Part shown: positions 1 through 8,861 of the stretch, piece after piece
Numbering within the stretch: position 1 is the stretch's first letter
How the letters are laid out: every line of letters begins with the position of its first letter
Assembly: GCA_964632945.1 (NCBI GenBank)
Contig: CAZWCX010000209.1
Span: 1 to 8,861 of the forward strand
Source: CAZWCX01 sp964632945
Lineage (GTDB): Bacteria; Planctomycetota; MHYJ01; WSZJ01; CAZWCX01
DNA: 8,861 nt
Direction of reading: 5' to 3'
The notes under the pieces: model-generated
The model's database searches: none
The model's input: only the letters and a program-made list of their open reading frames with translations
What the model was told of the DNA's origin: nothing
Translations under genes and position numbers: made by a program

Positions 1-3000
1 TCCGTCCCTTCGACCCCCAAACCCGCCCCGCCCGTGCCCGAGACCCAAGACCGCGCCGCGGGGATCAGCGGCGCGCCGGGCGAAGTCACGCGCATCCAGA
101 CGCCGGGCAACCTGCAGCCGCGGCCATTGCCGAATGCGGAGCCCGAACGCGATCCGGGTCCGGAGGGGATACCCTTCGGCCGCTATCGCCTCGCCTCGCG
201 GCTCGGCGAAGGGGGGATGGGGGTGGTCTGGAAGGCGTGGGACGGCGGATTGCGCCGTTGGGTCGCGCTCAAGCAGATGCGGCCGGAGGTGGGGGACGGG
301 GGCGCCACGCGCGCCCGATTCCTTCGCGAGGCCCGCCTGGCCGCGCGCCTGAATCATCCGGGCATCGTCCAGGTGCACGACGTGGGCGAGCACGAGGGGA
401 AGCCCTTCCTCGTCGCGGAGCTCGTGGAGGGACGTTCGCTGGACCGGCGGGACTCCCCCCGCCTGCCCGTGGCGGAAGCGGTCGACACGGTGGCGGCGGT
501 CGCCGACGCGCTGGCCTTCGCCCACGATCACGGCGTGATCCACCGGGACGTGAAGCCGGCCAACGTGATCGTGGACCCGAAGGGGTGCGTGCGGGTGACC
601 GACTTCGGGCTCGCGCGCGAGCTGTCCGGACCGGGCGCGACCGGTCCCGGGGCGCTGACCCAGAGCGGAGCTCTGGTGGGGACCCCCGGCTACATGAGTC
701 CCGAGCAGGCGGGTGGGCGGCGCGAGGAGGTGGGCCCGGCGAGCGATCAATTCTCGCTCGGGGTGTTGTTGTACGAACTGTTGTCCGGGCGGCCGCCGTT
801 CTCCTGCGAACATCTGCGCGACCTGCTCAACGCGATCGCGGAGGAGGAGCCGCCGACGTTGCGGTCGATCGACCCGGCCCTGCCGCGCGATCTCGACGCG
901 ATCTGCGCCCGGGCGATGGAGAAGGACCCGGCCCGGCGATACGAATCGGTGCGCGCATTGGCGGAGGATCTGCGGCGGTTCCGCGCGGGCGAGGCTCCGC
1001 GGGCGGGGCGCACGTCGAGGGTGGACCGGGTGCGCCGCGGATTGGCGCGGCGCGGCGTGAAGACGGTGCTGTGGGCGGGCGCAGGCTTCCTCGGCCTCGT
1101 GCTGGCGGCGGCGTGGTGGACCGGGCGCGCGTATTCGGAGGCGGTGCGGGCGCGGGAAGAGGGGATGCGGGCGGCCGAAGCCGAGCGACGCCGCGCGGAG
1201 GAAGCGCGCGCGGCCGAGGGGGCCGCCCGCGACGTCCTGCGCAAGGCGGGATTGGCTTCTCGCGTGCTGTCCCGCTGGGCGGCGGTCGTCCCCGACGCGC
1301 GCGCGCTGGAGGCCTCCTTCTTCCGACTGGGCCCGTTGACGGAGGATCGGCGCAAGGACCAGGATGCCGCGTGGGCCGCGATCGAGGCCTTCCTGGAGGC
1401 GACGCCGGACGACCCCACCTCGCAAGCCTGCGCGTGCGCGCTGGCCGGCTACGCGCGCATTCTGCACGGGAAGGAATCGGAAGGAATCGCCCGGATGCGG
1501 GAGGCGACGGCGCTGGATCCCGACACGCCGTACGGCAGGCTCATGGAGGCGCTTTGGTGTTTCGCCCTCGCCGTGGAACTGCAACCGCTCCCGGATCAAC
1601 GGGTGGGGGCGATGCGCGTCGAGTTCGGCCCGATGCCCCCGGAGAAGCCGGATCTCGTTCGGCTTCGGCGCCAGGCAGAGAGCCTCCTGGTGGAAGCCGC
1701 GGCCGCCCCGGTCTGGGGTCGGGAGGGAGCGGAAGACGGCCGGCTCGCTCTGGAGGCGATACGCCACTGGCAGGAAGAGCGCTATGCGGAGGCGGGAACC
1801 GCCCTGGGTCAGGCGCTCTCCGCCCCCGACCTGCGGGTGGTCGAGACCCCCTTGCGGTCGGCCCTCGCCCGCATGAAGTACCTGCAGATGGACTTCGCCG
1901 GCGCCGTCGAGCAGATGAGTCTCGTCGTGCGGGCGCGCCCGGAGGACCCACGCTCCCTGGAAGCGAAGGCGAGTTTTCTGATCGCGCGCGCCGAGCAGGC
2001 GGCCGCGACGGGGGAGGATCCGCGCATGCTGCTCGGGGAGACGCTGGAAGCGTACGACGCCGCCGTGCGGGCCGCCCCGGAGAATCCGTACGCATGGAAC
2101 GGACGGGGCGGCGCCTGCATGGCCTTTGCGATGGCCGAATCGAGGGCGGGGGAAGACCCGCTCCCCTGGTATCGCAAGGCGATCGCGGACTACGCGGAGG
2201 CGCTTCGTCATCTCCCCGCCTTCCCGGAGGCGCTGTCCAATCGTGCGGGGGCTCGCCTGTGTAGGCTCGCCACGCGATCCGGAGAGCCGGCGGAATTCGA
2301 GGCGCTGCTGTCCGATGCCCTCGCCGACTGCGAAGCGGCGGTCCGTCTCGCGCCGGACTCGGCGTGGTTCCGCATGAATCTGGCGGAGTGCCTCTTCGCG
2401 AAGTCCGACCTCGTCGCCGAGGCCGGCGGCGACGGCCTCTCGCTGCTGGGGCTTGCGATCCAGGAGGTCGATGCGGCGGCCGCCCGGGCGCCGGCGGATG
2501 CGCGGGTTCTGATCCGACGTGCGGAAGCGCGGATTCGCCGGGCTGCCGAGGCGGCGCGCACCGGCAGGGACCCGCGCGAGGACGTCGCGACCGCCCGTGC
2601 GGACCTGGACAAGGTGCGCGCAGCGAATGCCGAGGGGGCGGCCGTGCTCCTGTGGAACGGTCGACTCCGTCTCGTCGAGGCGGAAATCGCATCGGATCCC
2701 TTTCCGATCCTGAGAGAGTCGATCGCGGACCTGGAAGGGGCGCGGCGGGAGGACCCGGGATCCGCACAGGCGGCGCACGCGCTCGGCGAGGCGTGGCGCC
2801 GGCTGGCGGAGCGGGAGGCGTGGGCGGGGAAAGACCCGCGGGCGAGCTACGACCGGGCGCTGGAACGCTTCGCGGCGGCGGGCGCAGCCTTCTCCCGGGC
2901 GTCGACGTACAACTCGTGCGGCAACACTCGACTTGGGCGGGGGGACGCGGAGGCCGCGGCAGGAGGGGATCCGCGTCCCTACTATCGCGCGGCGGTGGAC

Positions 3001-3483
3001 GACTTCTCCACCGCCGTGGACCTCGCCCCGGGACAGCCTTACTGCCGGTACAACCGGGGCAACGCCTGGGTGCTGCTCGCCCGGGCCGAGGTTGCCCGCG
3101 GCGGTGATCCGGTGCCGGCGTGCACGGCGGCGCTGCCGGACCTGGAAGCCGCCGTCGAGGTGGACGACACGCTCTGGGGCGCATGGTCGAACCTCGGGCT
3201 GGCGTCGGCCATACTCGGCAGGCTCGACGAGTCGGCACGCGCCTACGCGGAGGCGCTCGAGCGCAAACCGGATCACGCGACGGCGCGCGGCGAGGCGTCG
3301 CGCGTGCAGTACAACCTCGCCTGCCGGCACGCGGCCGCGGATCGGGATCGCGCGTTCGCGCATCTCGCCCGCGCCATCGGTCTGGGGTGGAAGGACGCGG
3401 CCCATGCGGAGAGGGATCCCGACCTGGCGCCGTTGCGGGACGATCCGCGCTGGCGGGAGGTCCTGGACCCGATCGGGAAGTAG
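1..3483 (+). CDS. Membrane-anchored PknB-type Ser/Thr protein kinase with C-terminal TPR array (kinase 1, 5'-partial)
   Basis: Predicted to phosphorylate Ser/Thr residues of unknown targets. Residues are numbered from the GTG at position 34. The kinase domain spans about 50-317 and all catalytic landmarks are intact: Gly-rich loop GEGGMGVV (58-65), Lys80 in VALK, alpha-C Glu99, HRDVKPAN with Asp172, DFG Asp190, a Ser/Thr-bearing activation loop ending GTPGYMSPEQ (216-225), and Asp238. A basic stretch (RRGLARRGVK) precedes one TM helix at about 342-362, so the kinase should be cytoplasmic and the C-terminus outside. An Arg/Glu/Ala-rich probable coiled coil (365-400) follows, then irregular TPR-like helices, about nine 46-residue GxDP TPR variants (660-1068) and a TPR 'end-of-group' cap (YNLAC at 1093-1097, DPDLAPLRDDPRW at 1128-1140). 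The frame is open to base 1, codons 1-11 continue the Pro-rich linker, and the GTG has no Shine-Dalgarno sequence, so the true start is probably upstream of the window. It converges on its paralogue, kinase 2. The kinase call is firm; substrates and signal are unknown. Confidence 0.95.
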   Translation, partial: SVPSTPKPAPPVPETQDRAAGISGAPGEVTRIQTPGNLQPRPLPNAEPERDPGPEGIPFGRYRLASRLGEGGMGVVWKAWDGGLRRWVALKQMRPEVGDGGATRARFLREARLAARLNHPGIVQVHDVGEHEGKPFLVAELVEGRSLDRRDSPRLPVAEAVDTVAAVADALAFAHDHGVIHRDVKPANVIVDPKGCVRVTDFGLARELSGPGATGPGALTQSGALVGTPGYMSPEQAGGRREEVGPASDQFSLGVLLYELLSGRPPFSCEHLRDLLNAIAEEEPPTLRSIDPALPRDLDAICARAMEKDPARRYESVRALAEDLRRFRAGEAPRAGRTSRVDRVRRGLARRGVKTVLWAGAGFLGLVLAAAWWTGRAYSEAVRAREEGMRAAEAERRRAEEARAAEGAARDVLRKAGLASRVLSRWAAVVPDARALEASFFRLGPLTEDRRKDQDAAWAAIEAFLEATPDDPTSQACACALAGYARILHGKESEGIARMREATALDPDTPYGRLMEALWCFALAVELQPLPDQRVGAMRVEFGPMPPEKPDLVRLRRQAESLLVEAAAAPVWGREGAEDGRLALEAIRHWQEERYAEAGTALGQALSAPDLRVVETPLRSALARMKYLQMDFAGAVEQMSLVVRARPEDPRSLEAKASFLIARAEQAAATGEDPRMLLGETLEAYDAAVRAAPENPYAWNGRGGACMAFAMAESRAGEDPLPWYRKAIADYAEALRHLPAFPEALSNRAGARLCRLATRSGEPAEFEALLSDALADCEAAVRLAPDSAWFRMNLAECLFAKSDLVAEAGGDGLSLLGLAIQEVDAAAARAPADARVLIRRAEARIRRAAEAARTGRDPREDVATARADLDKVRAANAEGAAVLLWNGRLRLVEAEIASDPFPILRESIADLEGARREDPGSAQAAHALGEAWRRLAEREAWAGKDPRASYDRALERFAAAGAAFSRASTYNSCGNTRLGRGDAEAAAGGDPRPYYRAAVDDFSTAVDLAPGQPYCRYNRGNAWVLLARAEVARGGDPVPACTAALPDLEAAVEVDDTLWGAWSNLGLASAILGRLDESARAYAEALERKPDHATARGEASRVQYNLACRHAAADRDRAFAHLARAIGLGWKDAAHAERDPDLAPLRDDPRWREVLDPIGK
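2011..3237 (+). repeat. Nine tandem TPR-like repeats of about 46 codons (GxDP variant) in kinase 1
   Basis: Protein-level repeats, each opened by a GxDP-like turn. Unit starts are at about 2011, 2149, 2281, 2425, 2563, 2689, 2827, 2962 and 3100, so spacing is 42-48 codons and most often 46. The consensus is G-x-D-P-x3-Y-x2-A-x2-D-x3-A-x4-P, followed by a helix with RG or NG near its start and Ala-rich positions. Units 3 (GEP) and 6 (ASDP) are degenerate. This is longer than the canonical 34-residue TPR by about 12 residues. The bases themselves are well diverged, so this is an old array and not a recent DNA duplication. Confidence 0.8.
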
Positions 3484-3494
3484 ATCCGCAGGGG

Positions 3495-3505
3495 GGCGGC
3501 CCGGG

Positions 3506-3513
<8 letters not shown>
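3495..3513. other. Short GC hairpin spanning the convergent gene ends
   Basis: GGCGG at 3495-3499 pairs with CCGCC at 3509-3513 around a 9-nt loop that contains the stop codon of kinase 2. It lies in and just past the 22-bp gap between two convergent genes. A bidirectional terminator role is possible, but the stem is only 5 bp and neither strand has a T tract, so in this GC-rich background it may be chance. Confidence 0.25.
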
Positions 3514-7804
<4,291 letters not shown>

Positions 7805-7810
7805 TTCAGT

Positions 7811-7816
7811 CTCCTC
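7811..7816 (-). promoter_or_regulatory. Shine-Dalgarno GAGGAG for kinase 2 (decides the TTG start)
   Basis: On the - strand GAGGAG is followed by a 6-nt spacer (ACTGAA) and TTG at 7804-7802. This is the only convincing ribosome binding site near the N-terminus of kinase 2. It places the start directly before the helical module and after the region where codon use looks non-coding. Confidence 0.6.
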
Positions 7817-7826
7817 GCGTGGGCCG

Positions 7827-7840
7827 CAGCGCCGGCGCTG
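7827..7840. repeat. Perfect 14-bp palindrome in the kinase 2 leader
   Basis: CAGCGCCGGCGCTG is a perfect palindrome with no spacer. It lies between the predicted transcription start (about 7874) and the Shine-Dalgarno of kinase 2, ending 11 nt before the latter. It could be a DNA operator or, in RNA, a hairpin with a 5-bp stem and CCGG loop. GC-only palindromes of this size do arise by chance in such DNA. Confidence 0.4.
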
Positions 7841-7880
7841 GTCCCGCCTGAATCCGCCGGTGGAACCACGAGTGGACCTC

Positions 7881-7909
7881 ATTCTAGCGCGAGGGAGATC
7901 CGCCTGCAA
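7881..7909 (-). promoter_or_regulatory. Sigma-70-like promoter for kinase 2
   Basis: On the - strand a -35 TTGCAG (7909-7904) lies 17 bp from a -10 TAGAAT (7886-7881). The -10 matches five of six consensus bases, the -35 three of six, and the spacing is ideal. Transcription would start near 7874, giving a leader of about 70 nt to the TTG start. An A/T-rich -10 stands out in this GC-rich DNA. Confidence 0.55.
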
Positions 7910-7927
7910 TCCGTCGAAGGCAGGCGG
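7900..7927. promoter_or_regulatory. Candidate operator: 8-bp inverted repeat between two divergent promoters
   Basis: CCGCCTGC (7900-7907) and GCAGGCGG (7920-7927) are perfect inverted arms with a 12-bp spacer, so the half-site centres are 20 bp apart, about two helical turns. The left arm overlaps the -35 of the kinase 2 promoter and the right arm ends 1 bp before the -35 of the sigma-gene promoter. A bound dimer could therefore control both genes. No regulator is identified. Confidence 0.45.
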
Positions 7928-7928
7928 C

Positions 7929-7957
7929 TTGACCACCCCGCGACGCCGTGATAGACA
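7929..7957 (+). promoter_or_regulatory. Sigma-70-like extended -10 promoter for the sigma factor gene
   Basis: TTGACC (7929-7934, five of six consensus bases) is followed after 17 bp by TAGACA (7952-7957, three of six), with a TG one base upstream of the -10 (7949-7950) as in extended -10 promoters. The start would be near 7964, leaving a leader of about 97 nt to the ATG at 8061. The -10 is weak, so this is less certain than the opposing promoter. Confidence 0.45.
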
Positions 7958-7985
7958 GGGGTGGAGACTTCCGGCGGCGGAAAGG

Positions 7986-8005
7986 GGGGCGTGACGTCTC
8001 GCCCC
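7986..8005 (+). other. GC hairpin in the sigma-gene 5' leader
   Basis: GGGGCG (7986-7991) pairs with CGCCCC (8000-8005) around an 8-nt loop that contains GACGTC. It lies in the predicted untranslated leader, upstream of the ribosome binding site. It may affect leader folding or mRNA stability, or be a by-product of composition. Confidence 0.3.
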
Positions 8006-8050
8006 GAGCCGGCTGCGGGAAGACGGAATCGGTGGCGTCCCGAGGACCCC

Positions 8051-8060
8051 GGGGGGTGAC
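8051..8060 (+). promoter_or_regulatory. Ribosome binding site of the sigma factor gene
   Basis: GGGGGGTGAC sits immediately before ATG at 8061, a close match to the extended anti-Shine-Dalgarno partner AGGAGGTGA. It selects this ATG over the in-frame ATG six codons later at 8079. Confidence 0.6.
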
Positions 8061-8813
8061 ATGGACCCGGACACCCAGATGGGCGGACCGCGCAGCCGTT
8101 TCCCCACCACGCTCGGGTCCGTCGTGCGCGGAATCGGGAGTGAAGATGCCGAGGTCCGTCGGCGGTCGGGCGAGGCGATCGTTCGGATGTACTGGAAGCC
8201 CGTGTACAAATACATCCGCGTCAAGTGGCAGAAGCACAACGCCGACGCGCAAGACCTGACCCAGGGGTTCTTCTCGACGCTGATCGAGAAGCGGTCCGTG
8301 CAGGTGTACGATCCGGGAAAGGCGCGATTCCGCACGTTTCTGCGCGTCTGCCTGGACGGGTATCTCGCGCACGAGCACGAGGCCGCGCGTCGGCTGAAAC
8401 GGGGCGGACACCTGAAGTTCCATTCGCTCGACTACGCGACCGCGGAGGAGGAGTTGTCGCGCGGCAGCGATCGGTCGTCCCAGGGAGTCGAGGAGTATTT
8501 CCAGCAGGAATGGATGCAGCACGTCCTCAGTCTGGCGCTGTCCCGGTTGCGCATCCGCTGCGCGGACCAGGAGAGGCAGATCAGCGCGCAAGTCTTCGAG
8601 CGCTATCTCCTGGGCGGCGCGGACGGAAAACCGCCCACGCAGGCCGTCCTGGGAGCCGAATTCGGGCTGACCGCGGCGGAGATCAACAAGCATGTCACGT
8701 GCGCCCGCCGCTGGTTTCGGGAGGAGTTCCTCGACCTGCTCCGCGAGGTGACGGCGACCGAGGAGGAATTCCGCGAGGAGGTGCGCGCACTGCTGGGCGA
8801 CGAGGCGCCCTAG
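8061..8813 (+). CDS. ECF-like sigma-70 family RNA polymerase sigma factor (kinase-linked type)
   Basis: A 250-residue alternative sigma factor that would direct RNA polymerase to a dedicated promoter set. Region 2 spans about 37-112: YWKPVYKYIRVKW (44-56) as region 2.1, DAQDLTQGFF (62-71) as region 2.2, then FRTFLRVCLDGYLAHE and AARRLKRGG as 2.3-2.4. A 35-40 residue linker follows. Region 4 spans about 150-222 with a helix-turn-helix around TQAVLGAEFGLTAAEINKHV. The acidic tail after the HTH (TATEEEFREEVRALLG) and the N-terminal FPTT are typical of a long ECF subfamily common in Planctomycetota, often encoded beside Ser/Thr kinases. There is no TM segment, and no anti-sigma factor gene sits next to it. 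It diverges from kinase 2 across 256 bp. Region 2.2 is less acidic than usual, with Gln and Gly at two commonly acidic positions and Thr67 between them, which resembles sigma factors activated by phosphorylation. The family call is strong; the regulon is unknown. Confidence 0.92.
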   Translation: MDPDTQMGGPRSRFPTTLGSVVRGIGSEDAEVRRRSGEAIVRMYWKPVYKYIRVKWQKHNADAQDLTQGFFSTLIEKRSVQVYDPGKARFRTFLRVCLDGYLAHEHEAARRLKRGGHLKFHSLDYATAEEELSRGSDRSSQGVEEYFQQEWMQHVLSLALSRLRIRCADQERQISAQVFERYLLGGADGKPPTQAVLGAEFGLTAAEINKHVTCARRWFREEFLDLLREVTATEEEFREEVRALLGDEAP

Positions 8814-8821
8814 TGGGGCTT

Positions 8822-8842
8822 CAACCTTGATTTCCCAGGTTG
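8822..8842 (+). terminator. Weak hairpin after the sigma gene
   Basis: CAACCT (8822-8827) pairs with AGGTTG (8837-8842) around a 9-nt loop, starting 9 nt after the TAG stop. A TTTT follows at 8853-8856 but is 10 nt from the stem, so this is at best a poor intrinsic terminator. Confidence 0.3.
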
Positions 8843-8861
8843 GTCCGGTCGCTTTTCGCGC

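Noticed and set aside
34..36. GTG at 34 as the true start of kinase 1
   Set aside because: No Shine-Dalgarno sequence upstream (a run of C and A), and the frame continues open as Pro-rich linker to base 1. A start outside the window is more likely, though not proven.
237..2264. 675-codon open frame on the + strand inside kinase 1
   Set aside because: Gly/Arg/Pro-rich translation without domains, fully inside a clear kinase-TPR gene in another frame; typical of GC-rich shadow frames.
1541..3238. 565-codon open frame on the - strand opposite kinase 1
   Set aside because: Pro/Arg/Ala-rich shadow of the TPR array with no recognisable domain or ribosome binding site.
7883..8335. Upstream extension of the kinase 2 reading frame to position 8335
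   Set aside because: It would overlap the sigma gene by 275 bp antisense and cross both promoters; the translated sequence is low-complexity and lacks family features. The frame is open only because of high GC.
7884..8693. 269-codon open frame on the - strand opposite the sigma gene
   Set aside because: Antisense to conserved sigma regions 2 and 4, with no independent family signal.
8814..8861. Start of a further gene after the sigma factor
   Set aside because: Only 48 bp remain, with a weak hairpin and no ribosome binding site or start codon context.

Overview
The window is very GC-rich with a strong G/C bias at third codon positions. It holds three genes: two giant membrane-anchored Hanks-type (PknB-like) Ser/Thr protein kinases with TPR sensor arms, and one 250-residue ECF-like sigma-70 family sigma factor. 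This combination, and the sigma factor's style (FPTT near the N-terminus, DAQDLTQ in region 2, a conserved acidic tail), is most familiar from Planctomycetota and, less so, other large-genome phyla such as Myxococcota or Acidobacteriota. I infer a planctomycete-type bacterium without proof, because no rRNA or marker gene is present.

Layout: (1) positions 1-3483, + strand, kinase 1. It is probably cut at its 5' end by the window edge. Its order is Pro-rich linker, kinase domain, one TM helix, short charged coiled coil, about nine TPR-like repeats, and a TPR 'end-of-group' cap. (2) A 22-bp convergent gap, 3484-3505. (3) Positions 3506-7804, - strand, kinase 2. It is a paralogue with a short helical N-terminal module, kinase domain, TM helix, twelve TPR-like repeats in near-perfect 46-residue register, and the same cap. 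(4) Positions 7805-8060, a 256-bp divergent intergenic region. It carries two back-to-back sigma-70-like promoters flanking a perfect 8-bp inverted repeat, a 14-bp palindrome in the kinase 2 leader, and a hairpin in the sigma-gene leader. (5) Positions 8061-8813, + strand, the sigma factor gene, followed by a weak hairpin.

Working model (inference): kinase 2 and the sigma factor are transcribed divergently from one control region and form a signalling pair, like the known pairing of some ECF sigma factors (ECF43, e.g. EcfP/PknT of Vibrio) with Ser/Thr kinases that activate them by phosphorylation. No anti-sigma factor is encoded here. The predicted topology puts the kinase domains in the cytoplasm and the long TPR arms outside the membrane as candidate sensors or docking arms. 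Kinase 1 would be a duplicated, diverged partner. The most distinctive features are the 46-residue 'GxDP' TPR variant shared by both kinases, the compact divergent control region, and the region 2.2 Thr in the sigma factor. No mobile elements, CRISPR arrays, tRNA or rRNA genes were seen.
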